This document shows, piece by piece, positions 7,559-15,581 of a stretch of 63,246 bases of DNA. Positions within the stretch are counted from its first letter, which is position 1. Every line of letters begins with the position of its first letter. Source of the stretch: Microcaldota archaeon (GTDB lineage Archaea > Micrarchaeota > Micrarchaeia > Anstonellales > Anstonellaceae); assembly GCA_021814005.1 (NCBI GenBank), contig JAKAJC010000005.1, forward strand, positions 1-63,246, written 5' to 3'. The notes below the pieces were generated by a model. It was given only the letters and a program-made list of their open reading frames with translations, did no database searches and had not been told where the DNA came from. The position numbers and the translations under genes are program-made.

Positions 7559-9166
7559 CTAGCCGCACAACGAGGGCGGCTTGCAGCTTCCGCCGCAGCA
7601 CACCCAGCCGTTGAGGCAGCAGCGCTTCTTGCCGCCGCACGTGGTTGCATAATGGCCCGGCTCGCAGGTTAAGCTGCTGCTTCCGCCGGTAGTTGTGGTG
7701 GTTGTGGTGGTGGTTTTTGTCTTGCCTTTGACATGGATTGCAATGTCGCGGCAGTCTGACCAGCCAATCAAATCAATCACGCAAACGTTCATGGCAAATT
7801 CTCCAGATGTTTTTGGCACGCCCTTGATGGTGCCGTCTGCCCACAGCATCAGGTCGGGGGAGGAGTCGCCGCTGTCGGGCGCAAACGACTCGAAATGATA
7901 GGGCGGCGTGCCGCCGCTTGCAAATGAAACAATGGACTGGCTGCAGGCCGTGTCGACCGTGCAGGTGATTGAGGCTGGCGCAAGTTTTGGCGGCTGTTCG
8001 GACAGGGTGATGCGCAATTCGGCCTCGCACACACGCGATGAGTTGGAGGCGTCGGTGGCAACCACTATGAACGGCGGTGAAATTGACTCTGCGGAGCCGG
8101 GCTGAAGTGAGGCGGTGCCCGAAATTATGCCGTCAACATTAAGCTCAAAGCCGGCCGGAAGAGTGGAGCCCTCTTTCAGCTTCCAAGTGGCATTCGGGAT
8201 TCCGCCGCTCTGGGAAGAGCCCCCGACCGAGAGCTCATAATCGCCGTATGTGCCGTCGCGCCAGACCGGCAGGGTGGTGGTTGTGATGTAAAAGTCGGCG
8301 TTTGAGCAGACCGGCGAGGTTGCGGTTGGAAATGCATTCAGATTGGCAGAATTCTGCGGGCTGGTCAAAAACGCGTCAATTCCGTTCTGCAGGCCGGACG
8401 TTGCAGCAGTGCTTGGAAGATTGACGGAGCCGGATGAGGTGGGAATTTCTATTTGCTGCCCGTTTTGCATGCCGTCAAGCACGCCGTCAGACCAGTCGGA
8501 TGAAAGCGCGCGCATCAAATCGGCCGGCCGCGCCCCGAGGCTGGCCGCCGTTTCCATAAAGCCGGAAAGCACGATGCCGTATTCGCGCTGGGAGTGGAAC
8601 GCGCCCGCCATTTCAGCCTCATTGTCTGCCGAAATCGGCACGGTTCCGCTCACATTTCGCACATGATATTGTCTGCTTACTGCAGATGTTGCCATTGAGA
8701 CAGCGGCCGGCTGGCTGGCGCCCTTTTTCATTGACGAGAGGGCGAGAGAGGCGGCCATGTCGCTGAACGGGGTGACGGCCACAAACGCCGAATCTGCCGG
8801 CGCAACGGCGCGCATTATGTCGGCGCGAAGAAGGCGGGTGGGCTGGCTGCCCGAGGCGGCCGAGGAATTATAGACGCCGCCCGACGCTTCCACCAAGATG
8901 TAGGACGAGCGTTTGGTGAATTTGAACAGCGCGAGCCCGTCCGCGTCGGTTTGCAGCGGACCGGCCAGCAGCTCGCCCCGTGTGCCGTCATCATTAAGCG
9001 CATAGATGCTGACGCCGGCATCGGAAACGGGAGAGTTCAGCTGGACCTGCACAAGAGGATTTAGGCTGGTGGCAAATACATCGGAGAGCACGAAAAAGAG
9101 GGCTCCGATAATTGCCAGAATGACGATGGCGTAAAACGCGAACGAGAGGATTTTGCCGACCACCAT
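7559..9166 (-). CDS. Secreted Ig-like protein with Thr linker and Cys-rich tail
   Basis: A 535-residue protein with one N-terminal membrane segment (ILSFAFYAIVILAIIGALFF). The C-terminal half carries two putative-Ig-type domains (LPAGFELNVDGIISGTAS and GGTPPYHFE...LMLWADGTIKGVP), then nine consecutive Thr and a 36-residue tail with nine Cys, including RCC and VCC pairs. The tail resembles the modules of the giant Cys-rich protein at 42.4 kb. The ATG at 9166 is used because the longer frame runs antisense into the neighbouring gene. It is likely membrane-anchored with the rest outside the cell. Confidence 0.72.
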   Translation of the reverse strand: MVVGKILSFAFYAIVILAIIGALFFVLSDVFATSLNPLVQVQLNSPVSDAGVSIYALNDDGTRGELLAGPLQTDADGLALFKFTKRSSYILVEASGGVYNSSAASGSQPTRLLRADIMRAVAPADSAFVAVTPFSDMAASLALSSMKKGASQPAAVSMATSAVSRQYHVRNVSGTVPISADNEAEMAGAFHSQREYGIVLSGFMETAASLGARPADLMRALSSDWSDGVLDGMQNGQQIEIPTSSGSVNLPSTAATSGLQNGIDAFLTSPQNSANLNAFPTATSPVCSNADFYITTTTLPVWRDGTYGDYELSVGGSSQSGGIPNATWKLKEGSTLPAGFELNVDGIISGTASLQPGSAESISPPFIVVATDASNSSRVCEAELRITLSEQPPKLAPASITCTVDTACSQSIVSFASGGTPPYHFESFAPDSGDSSPDLMLWADGTIKGVPKTSGEFAMNVCVIDLIGWSDCRDIAIHVKGKTKTTTTTTTTTGGSSSLTCEPGHYATTCGGKKRCCLNGWVCCGGSCKPPSLCG

Positions 9167-9271
9167 ACGCTTCTGGCCCTCGGTGCGGAGGTTATTATTA
9201 CTTTTGGGCAAGCGGGAGAATGATTGTTGGCGGGCCAAAGAATGTTTGCCGGTTGCCAAAAAATCATTTGG

Positions 9272-9279
9272 TTTTATAT
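9272..9279 (+). promoter_or_regulatory. Box A for ATP-grasp gene
   Basis: TTTTATAT centred about 26 nt upstream of the ATG at 9302, with no Shine-Dalgarno, indicating a leaderless mRNA. Confidence 0.55.
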
Positions 9280-9301
9280 CCTCAGCCTGCGCAATAAGTG
9301 C

Positions 9302-10630
9302 ATGAGCGCCGCACCAACCGACAACGCTCAAAATGTTGTTGAGGAGAAAAAGGCCAAGAAATTTCTTTTCGTGTCGATAGAGGGCCTCATCGGAGATTTG
9401 GCCTACATCATGAAGAAGGAGGGCCACGAGGTGCGCTACGCCATCATAGACAAGGCCGAGCGAGACGTGTGCGACGGGTTTGTGGAAAAATGCGACGACT
9501 GGCGCGCGCAAATCGACTGGGCGGACACCATAATTTTCGATGACATAGGATTCGGCCACATTGCCGATGACTTGAGAAAAAAGGGCAAAGCAGTGGTGGG
9601 CGGCACGCCATACAGCGACGAGCTGGAGGACAACCGCCGCTTCGGCCAAGACGAGCTGGCTTCTGCCGGAGTAATGGTTCTGCCCCACTGGGACTTCACG
9701 GATTTCGACGAGGCAATAGCTTTTGTGCAGAAAAATCCGGGAAGATATGTGCTCAAGCCCAACGGCAGCGCGCAAAACGAGAAAGAGCTCTCATTTATCG
9801 GGCAGGAGGATGACGGGGCGGATTTGCTCAACGTGCTGCTGCATTACAAAAAGAGCTGGTCGAAAAAGCTCAACTCTTTCCAATTGCAGAAATTCGTCTC
9901 CGGCGTTGAAGTGGCTGTGGGGGCATTTTTCAACGGCAAGGATTTTGCCGGCCCGGTGAATGTGAATTTCGAGCACAAGAAAATGTTTCCCGGCGAGGTC
10001 GGCCCCAACACGGGCGAGATGGGCACGCTGATGTTCTGGACCGCGCAGGCCAAGATTTTCCGTGAAACGCTTTTGAAAATGAAGGCAAAGCTGGCCGAGG
10101 GCGGCTATGTCGGCTACATTGACATCAACTGCATAGCCAACGCCAAGGGCATCTACCCCCTTGAATTCACCTCGCGCTTCGGATATCCGACAATTTCGAT
10201 TCAGATGGAGGGCGTGACCTCCTCGTGGGGGGAATTCTTCCACAAATTGGCGCGCGGCGAGGATGCGGAATTGAAAACAAAGAAGGGCTTCCAGCTCGGA
10301 GTGGTTGTGGCCGTGCCGCCGTTCCCGTTCCAGGATTTGAAGGCTTTCAGGCGCTATTCCGAAGATGCCACGATTATTTTCAAAAAGCCGGCATTTGAGG
10401 GCGTGCATCTTGGGGATGTGAAAATGGTGGAGGGCGACTGGCGCCTCGCCGGCCAGTCAGGTTATGCGATTATTGTGACAGGCTCGGCTTTGACTGTGGA
10501 GGACGCGCAGAAGCAGGCGTACAAGCGCGTGGAAAATATCCTGATTCCCAACATGTTTTACCGCACCGATATCGGAAACAAGTGGGCGCATGACTCTGAT
10601 TTGCTGCACGCTTGGGAATATCTCTATTAG
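9302..10630 (+). CDS. PurD-like ATP-grasp ligase
   Basis: A 442-residue ATP-grasp protein resembling phosphoribosylamine-glycine ligase: GRYVLKPNG (ATP-binding strand), LQKFVSGVEVAVGAFF, GPNTGEMGT (close to the GPNTGGMGA of PurD) and PLEFTSRFGYPT (metal-binding Glu). The N-terminal region lacks the GSGGREH signature of true PurD, reading FLFVSIEGLIGD instead. No other purine genes are nearby, so the substrate is uncertain and it may be a divergent ligase. The start at 9302 is supported by the box A; upstream in-frame codons would place the TATA inside the gene. Confidence 0.75.
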   Translation: MSAAPTDNAQNVVEEKKAKKFLFVSIEGLIGDLAYIMKKEGHEVRYAIIDKAERDVCDGFVEKCDDWRAQIDWADTIIFDDIGFGHIADDLRKKGKAVVGGTPYSDELEDNRRFGQDELASAGVMVLPHWDFTDFDEAIAFVQKNPGRYVLKPNGSAQNEKELSFIGQEDDGADLLNVLLHYKKSWSKKLNSFQLQKFVSGVEVAVGAFFNGKDFAGPVNVNFEHKKMFPGEVGPNTGEMGTLMFWTAQAKIFRETLLKMKAKLAEGGYVGYIDINCIANAKGIYPLEFTSRFGYPTISIQMEGVTSSWGEFFHKLARGEDAELKTKKGFQLGVVVAVPPFPFQDLKAFRRYSEDATIIFKKPAFEGVHLGDVKMVEGDWRLAGQSGYAIIVTGSALTVEDAQKQAYKRVENILIPNMFYRTDIGNKWAHDSDLLHAWEYLY

Positions 10631-10640
10631 AAAATAAAAA

Positions 10641-10684
10641 AAGTCGGGCGGGGTCAGGCGACCAGTAAGACCCCTGCCCGACTT
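10641..10684. terminator. Bidirectional hairpin terminator between convergent genes
   Basis: A 15-bp stem (AAGTCGGGCGGGGTC pairing with 10669-10684, one bulged T) closed by a 13-nt loop, flanked by A-tract on the left and located 10 nt after one stop and 10 nt before the convergent stop. Position and strength suggest a terminator or transcript-end stabiliser for both genes. Confidence 0.6.
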
Positions 10685-10693
10685 ATTGAAACC

Positions 10694-11053
10694 CTATTTT
10701 GGAGGCGAGGGAGAAAACTCGCTGGCAAAGAGCGAGTCCATCTCCGGGTCAAGGAACACGTCGTTTCCGTCCAATATCGTGTCATTGAGCCCGAGACCCG
10801 TCTCCCATGCCGCAGAGCCCGAACTGTTGGCAGGCTGGGCGGCAAAGTTCGGAGGCGGGGCAACCGAGGCGTCCGAAAAGGCGACCGTGTCGTTTTGCAC
10901 GGCGCCCGGCGAGATGTCAGCGTCTCCGAGCGGGATTGAGCCTGCCGGTGCGGTCGGAGCGGGCGGCTGGCCGGCCTGCGCCTGCGAGGTGCAGCCCAGT
11001 GAGAGCAGTCCTGCCAGAATCAGGCAGGCAACAATGGTGGTGCGGGCAGCCAT
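10694..11053 (-). CDS. Small predicted lipoprotein
   Basis: A 119-residue protein with a classic lipobox: MAARTTIVACLILAGLLSLGC, lipidated Cys at 21. The mature part is Pro/Ala/Ser/Asp-rich and probably disordered. The ATG starts directly after the TAA of the upstream sequon-rich gene (TAAATG), so translation is probably coupled and the two products may act together on the surface. The gene ends at the hairpin near 10.66 kb. No family recognised. Confidence 0.72.
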   Translation of the reverse strand: MAARTTIVACLILAGLLSLGCTSQAQAGQPPAPTAPAGSIPLGDADISPGAVQNDTVAFSDASVAPPPNFAAQPANSSGSAAWETGLGLNDTILDGNDVFLDPEMDSLFASEFSPSPPK

Positions 11054-12856
11054 TTAGTCATCTCCGCGGTCTTTCCCGCCGTCGTGGTTGCGGCCTGAAT
11101 TGTTTGACCGGCCGCTCTCATTGTCCGACTCCTCTTCATTGTCATCGTGGCCGCCTTGCCAAGTCTGGTTGCCAGTTACATTTGTTCCGGTCTGGTTGCC
11201 GGTTACATTCGTGGTTGGGGCAGTGCTGTTTTGCGAGAGGCTGGAGTTGGTGCTCTGGTTTTGGGTGAAATTGAGCACTGGCGCATGCTCGTCCTCATTG
11301 TCGTCGTTCTTCTTGCCCTGATTTGCTCCATTGCTCTTGTTCTTTTGCCCTTGTCCGTCTTCCTTGTCCTTCTGGCCCTGCTCGTCCTCCTTGTCCTTCT
11401 TTTCCTTGCGGTGGTTGGAGAGCGCCTGCTTGATCAGCTTGGAGGCCTGATTGAGGTCTTTGGTGATTTGCTGCTTCTGGCCCCGAGCGTAGTCGCTTGT
11501 GCCGACCTGCGCAATCACTGCCTTTGCGTCGTCCACATAGCCCTGCGCCTGATCGAGCAGGTCAAGGCTCGAGTTGGACAGGTTTTGCTGGCGCATGAAT
11601 GCTATTGTTTCGGCCAGCTTTTCTGTCTCAAACTTCGCGTCCAGATGGAAGTTTATTCCGTCCTTGCAGCCGCCGAACAGGCAGTATTGGTGGATGGCCT
11701 GCGCGACGAGCGAGCGGGTTTGGGTGCTGTTCGAGCTGTTGGTCTGGTTGGTGGTGTTGGTCTGGTTGCCCGTTGTGGTGTTGGTCTGGTTGGTGGTGTT
11801 GGTTGGCGGGATTACCATGTTTGCGAAAACATCGCAGGTGAAATCCACTCCGCCGACGGTTGCGCTAAGCCCGCTGAGGTTCTGGTTCAGGCCGACTGGC
11901 GGGTTCGGCACTTCGCATGAGATGGAAGTGCCGGTAGCGTTGCACACCGCGCTGATTGAATTCGACTCATTGCCGATTGTGTAGGGGATGTTCAGAGTCA
12001 TGCCGCTGATGTTGAGCGTGCTGTTGATTGAGCTGTTGGACAGCGCGCATGTTACTGATATTACAGATATGGGCTCTGGAGTTGTGGTGTTGGTCTGGTT
12101 GTCCAGCGTTGTGTTGGTCTGGTTGTTTGTGTTGTTGGTGTCGTTGCCGGGCAGCGTGGTGTTGGTCTGATTGTTTGTGTTGTTGGTGTCGTTGCCGGGC
12201 GTTGTGACATTGGTCTGGTTGCCGGGCGGGGATGTGGGAGTGCCGCCGTGGTTGCTGGCGTTTATGAGCGCGGCCTGCAACGGAATCATGACTTCGGTCT
12301 GCGCGTCATTGAGAATCTGGTCAAGGCCGGTTGTGTTGAGGCCCATTGCGGCGAGCCTGTCGCGCTCTGCGCGGTATTTGTTTATTTTTGTGACATAGGA
12401 CTTGATGCGCGCATTTGCGAAACTGGATACTGCTGATGCGGTGCAGGTGTTGTAGTCGGCCTTGAGCGAGGCGTATGAAGCCGCGATGGCCGCCTTCTGC
12501 TCGTCTGTCGCGTTCGCCCATGGCTGGGCCGCCGCTATGGCCGTATTTGCCTGCGCAATATCAACATCATAGGTGCTGCTCAAAAAGGCGGAATAGCCGG
12601 CCATGTCACCGCTTGAGGCGAGAGTTTGAAGTTGGGCCGTGTCTGCCGTCAGTTTGGATGAATAGTTCAAAAGCCCGCTCGAGTTGAACATTGTCGAGAG
12701 CTCGCTGATGTAGGAGACCATGAAGGTTGTCTTGCAATTGACGTCCTGCAGCGACGCCGACAGGAACGGGTCTGAACCCGCCCCGTAGCCCTCGTCCGCC
12801 ATTGCATAAGGCATGGCCAGCAGAACGAACGCCAGCAAAATTGTTTTCCAATCCAT
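11054..12856 (-). CDS. Secreted Asn/Thr-rich protein with many N-glycosylation sequons
   Basis: A 600-residue protein with an N-terminal signal peptide (TILLAFVLLAMPYAMA). A helical domain (about 25-200) is followed by linkers built from NQTN and NTT repeats, including a near-exact tandem repeat, a Cys-containing beta domain (about 265-355), a second helical region and a Lys/Asp/Glu-rich tail. Dozens of N-x-T/S sequons suggest heavy glycosylation. The ATG at 12856 follows AAAGGTG; the longer frame upstream has no support. It is translationally coupled to the lipoprotein that follows. Probable surface-layer-associated or adhesin-like protein; the exact role is unknown. Confidence 0.72.
   Translation of the reverse strand: MDWKTILLAFVLLAMPYAMADEGYGAGSDPFLSASLQDVNCKTTFMVSYISELSTMFNSSGLLNYSSKLTADTAQLQTLASSGDMAGYSAFLSSTYDVDIAQANTAIAAAQPWANATDEQKAAIAASYASLKADYNTCTASAVSSFANARIKSYVTKINKYRAERDRLAAMGLNTTGLDQILNDAQTEVMIPLQAALINASNHGGTPTSPPGNQTNVTTPGNDTNNTNNQTNTTLPGNDTNNTNNQTNTTLDNQTNTTTPEPISVISVTCALSNSSINSTLNISGMTLNIPYTIGNESNSISAVCNATGTSISCEVPNPPVGLNQNLSGLSATVGGVDFTCDVFANMVIPPTNTTNQTNTTTGNQTNTTNQTNSSNSTQTRSLVAQAIHQYCLFGGCKDGINFHLDAKFETEKLAETIAFMRQQNLSNSSLDLLDQAQGYVDDAKAVIAQVGTSDYARGQKQQITKDLNQASKLIKQALSNHRKEKKDKEDEQGQKDKEDGQGQKNKSNGANQGKKNDDNEDEHAPVLNFTQNQSTNSSLSQNSTAPTTNVTGNQTGTNVTGNQTWQGGHDDNEEESDNESGRSNNSGRNHDGGKDRGDD
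12111..12206 (-). repeat. Two 48-bp tandem repeats coding PGNDTNNTNNQTNTTL
   Basis: Copies 12111-12158 and 12159-12206 are nearly identical at DNA level and encode a 16-residue unit loaded with sequons. Partial copies extend on both sides. The DNA identity points to recent duplication in a linker. Confidence 0.8.
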
Positions 12857-12942
12857 AACACAACACCTTTTGTTTTGCCGCGCAGCCATGGGCAGCGGGG
12901 CCGTGCTTTTCGCACGATATGCTATTTCTGGCAGCGGAACGG

Positions 12943-12952
12943 CACTTATATG
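12943..12952 (-). promoter_or_regulatory. Box A for sequon-rich protein gene
   Basis: Reads CATATAAGTG on the minus strand about 90 nt before the ATG at 12856; the implied leader is about 65 nt with AAAGGTG near its end. Confidence 0.45.
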
Positions 12953-12965
12953 TTGCCCGGAACAA

Positions 12966-12994
12966 GTGGAACAGTCCACGTCGACAGAGCGTGG
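12966..12994. other. Two overlapping alternative hairpins
   Basis: GTGGA-ACAG-TCCAC (12966-12979) and CCACG-9 nt-CGTGG (12976-12994) share the bases 12976-12979, so only one stem can form at a time. They lie between the stop of the membrane regulator gene (13031) and the box A of the next gene; they could end the upstream transcript or serve as a protein-binding site. Confidence 0.35.
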
Positions 12995-13030
12995 AACGCG
13001 CGATTTTTCACCTGCTTTGCAGATTTTCGG

Positions 13031-14038
13031 TCACTTGCTGTGCAAGTTTTCGGTCAGGCTCAAGAGATTGGTGTTTCCTTTTGGCGAGCGGCGCACAAGC
13101 CCGCGGTTTTCGAGCGCTGCGAGCCGGCGCGAAAGCGTTGCCTTTGCGATATGGGTGCGCATGTAGATGCGCGCCTGCGTGGTTTTTCCGCCCTCTGCCG
13201 AGATTTCGCGGATTATTTCCTTGTCAGTTTCGTTCAGCGTCATGAAGATGGGATTTTCCTCAAGCTTTGGTTTTGCAGGCTCGGCCGGCTGCAGGAGAGG
13301 CGCAGAGAATGGCATGGATTTTCGGCTGACGGCTGGCACATGCTTTTTGGCGGCCGGCATATGCTTTTTGGCGGCTGGCGCATGCTTTTGCTTGGCAGTG
13401 TGCTTGGGCTGTATTTCGGTTTGCCTGCGGCTTAGCGCCCATCTTGCACCGAAGGCGGCGAGCGCGATTACGGCGATTGCGGCCAATGCGGGCAGCCAGT
13501 CTGACGCCTGTCCCTCAACCGCGTATCCGGCCCGCAGATTCACCAGAGTGTTGGCAGCTAGATTTTTGCCGGTCCATGTAAGAGAAAGCAAATCCCCCTT
13601 TGTCGCCACCGCGCCGTTCGAGGTTTGGAGTTTCGCGCCTGCAGGCAGGGTGACGGAGGCAGAGAAATCACTGACAGGGCTTGAGGAGCGCAGCATGAGC
13701 CAGAATTTCCAGTCTGCGCCGGTTTTGGCCGTGGCCCCGTCGGTTGTGAATTCCAGCTCGATGTAATCATAGGGAACCGAGATTTGGATGAGTGTGAAAT
13801 TGTCACCTGTCCGTATTTGCGGGGTGAGGATTAGGCCGCTCCTGTCCTTTACAACTATAGACTGCAGTTTGGATGAAAAGGAAAGATTGAGGTTCTGGCC
13901 GGCGTTGGGGGGCAACTCAAACGAGAGTTTTGCCTTTAGCTGCCCGTCCTGCCCGATTGCGCCGTCCATTGACACCGAGCTTGCAAAAGCTGAGGCAACA
14001 AGCAGCGCGAAGGCCAGCAGAATAAAGGCAGGTCTCAT
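13031..14038 (-). CDS. Membrane-tethered winged-helix regulator
   Basis: A 335-residue protein with a signal peptide (FILLAFALLVASAFA), an extracytoplasmic beta-rich domain, one membrane segment near residues 180-202 (WLPALAAIAVIALAAFGA), a basic linker with repeats of KHxPAAK, and a C-terminal winged helix (TQARIYMRTHIAKATLSRR, GLVRRSPKGNTN). This architecture is common in archaea and suggests an outside-in sensor whose cytosolic wing binds DNA or partners. The ATG at 14038 has a box A (GTTATTTTAA, centred near 14065) at leaderless distance. Target genes are unknown; the neighbouring surface-protein genes are candidates. Confidence 0.78.
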   Translation of the reverse strand: MRPAFILLAFALLVASAFASSVSMDGAIGQDGQLKAKLSFELPPNAGQNLNLSFSSKLQSIVVKDRSGLILTPQIRTGDNFTLIQISVPYDYIELEFTTDGATAKTGADWKFWLMLRSSSPVSDFSASVTLPAGAKLQTSNGAVATKGDLLSLTWTGKNLAANTLVNLRAGYAVEGQASDWLPALAAIAVIALAAFGARWALSRRQTEIQPKHTAKQKHAPAAKKHMPAAKKHVPAVSRKSMPFSAPLLQPAEPAKPKLEENPIFMTLNETDKEIIREISAEGGKTTQARIYMRTHIAKATLSRRLAALENRGLVRRSPKGNTNLLSLTENLHSK

Positions 14039-14115
14039 CGAAATTGGTATGGTTTTGCGCTTAAAATAACTATGGCTACCGTTTTGTGCGCATGATGGCC
14101 GGACATGTGAGAAGC

Positions 14116-14793
14116 TTACCAAACGTATGGAACAAGGCGGTATCTGACTTTTTTGCAATAGGCCGCATAACCCTTCAATTCGCGCCGCAGTAATTCCTCC
14201 TCGCTGATTATGCGTATGATTAGCAGGGGCAGCATGAGCGCAAACAGGGGAAACGCCCAATAGGAGCCGAGCGCAAGCGGGGTGGCCCCGTAGAGGAAAA
14301 TCGTGCCGAGATACATGGGATGGCGGATGATGGAATAGGGGCCGCTTGAAATGACTTTCTGCCCCTTCACGACCTCGACCGAGCGCCCGGCATAGGCGTT
14401 TTCCTTGAAAACCAGAAACACCATCATATAGCCCAAGAGAACGATGATGTCGGCCGCAATGCTCATTTCGGGGGGAACATGGGACCAGCCGAAGCGGCGG
14501 TCAAGGCCGGGAATCAGAAAGCCGATGGCGAAAATAACCCCTCCGAATTTCACGACTGTCTTTTGTCTTGCCTGCTTTTCCTTCAGCTTGAGCCTCCGCT
14601 CCAAAAACACGGGGTCTTTGTTGATGAAGTAGTGGAAAACAAATGCTGCCGGAACAAGGGTCACGGCCATGTATGCCCATGCCTGCCAATAGTCAAATGT
14701 GCCTGCAGGCAGAAAGAAGAAGAGGCAGAGAACTATGGCTGCTGCAATATAGATGAGAACGGCTTTTTTCTTGAGAGCCGATGATTTGGCCAT
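14116..14793 (-). CDS. Isoprenylcysteine carboxyl methyltransferase-like membrane protein
   Basis: A 225-residue integral membrane protein of the ICMT/PEMT family. After several hydrophobic helices comes the SAM-binding signature GPYSIIRHPMYLGT, then EEELLRRELKGYAAYCKKV and a terminal RLVPYVW. Members methylate isoprenylcysteine, phospholipids or other lipophilic acceptors; the substrate in archaea is usually unknown. The start at 14793 is the ATG nearest the first helix; an ATG at 14826 is possible. It follows the dihydrouridine synthase gene by about 50 nt. Confidence 0.85.
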   Translation of the reverse strand: MAKSSALKKKAVLIYIAAAIVLCLFFFLPAGTFDYWQAWAYMAVTLVPAAFVFHYFINKDPVFLERRLKLKEKQARQKTVVKFGGVIFAIGFLIPGLDRRFGWSHVPPEMSIAADIIVLLGYMMVFLVFKENAYAGRSVEVVKGQKVISSGPYSIIRHPMYLGTIFLYGATPLALGSYWAFPLFALMLPLLIIRIISEEELLRRELKGYAAYCKKVRYRLVPYVW

Positions 14794-14842
14794 AAGACGG
14801 GGTTGAATTCGGGAGCATAAAAGCATTGCTGAAGAGGAAAAG

Positions 14843-15532
14843 CTAGATTTTGAATTCTTTGAAAATTTCGGGATGGCCCATTGCCGCGCGGCCAATCATT
14901 GCTCCGTAAAGTCCCTGTGATTTTAGCGTGATAATCTGCTCTTTTGTTCTAATGTCTCCGTTTGCAACTATTTTCTTGCCTGTCTCGACGCATTTGCCAT
15001 AGACGTGGAAATCGGCCTTGTCTTCAAGCGTTTGGGCCGCGGTTCTGGCATGCACCACAAAGAATGAGGCCTCGACGCCGCGGATGAGGTTGAGATATGT
15101 TTCCTGCTTTTTCTCAAATTTGTTTTCGCCGAGCCGCATTTTCACCGAACATTCAAAGCCGGCGTTGGTGATGAGATTTGCAATGTCGCTTGTCCGCTTC
15201 ACGCGCTTCACCATTGCCGCACCGATGCCTTGGCGCATGAATGCTGGAGAGGAGCAGCCCAAATTGAGATTGAAGCCCCGAAATCCGGGTGATGACTCGA
15301 AAGTGGAAAGAAATTTCTCGTATTCTGTTATTTTTGCACCGGCCAGCTGGATTTGCGTTGGCGTTGAGTCCAGAATTGCGATTGTTTCCATCTCGCCTTT
15401 TTTCTTTCTGGCCAGATTTGCCACCCTAGCAATGGCGGTGAAAGTAAGGTCTGCGCCGTTCTGGTGGCACAGGGTGCGGAATTTGACGTCGGCCATGCCT
15501 TCCATCGGCGCAAGCATGAGTTGGAAGTCCAT
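14843..15532 (-). CDS. dus: tRNA-dihydrouridine synthase family protein
   Basis: A 229-residue FMN-dependent TIM-barrel protein. LAPMEGMADVKFR is the N-terminal FMN-binding motif; LNLGCSSP contains the catalytic Cys; VKMRLGENK, VVHARTAAQ and the phosphate-binding VANGDI and GAMIGRAAMGHPEIF follow in order. It reduces uridine to dihydrouridine in the tRNA D-loop. It is shorter than bacterial Dus (about 320 residues), apparently lacking the C-terminal helical RNA-binding domain, as in some archaeal members. Confidence 0.88.
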   Translation of the reverse strand: MDFQLMLAPMEGMADVKFRTLCHQNGADLTFTAIARVANLARKKKGEMETIAILDSTPTQIQLAGAKITEYEKFLSTFESSPGFRGFNLNLGCSSPAFMRQGIGAAMVKRVKRTSDIANLITNAGFECSVKMRLGENKFEKKQETYLNLIRGVEASFFVVHARTAAQTLEDKADFHVYGKCVETGKKIVANGDIRTKEQIITLKSQGLYGAMIGRAAMGHPEIFKEFKI

Positions 15533-15581
15533 TGAATCAACGGCCCGAGCTGCTTGAAAGTTGAATATATCCAGATGCGCA

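Noticed and set aside
7534-7650. Longer cupin protein starting at 7650
   Set aside because: The extra residues are an Ala/Arg-rich read of the overlapping neighbour; ATG 7533 has a clean AAGGTGA site.
12111-12206. Possible CRISPR or regulatory direct repeat
   Set aside because: The 48-bp units are in frame, contiguous without spacers, and encode sequon repeats in a secreted protein.
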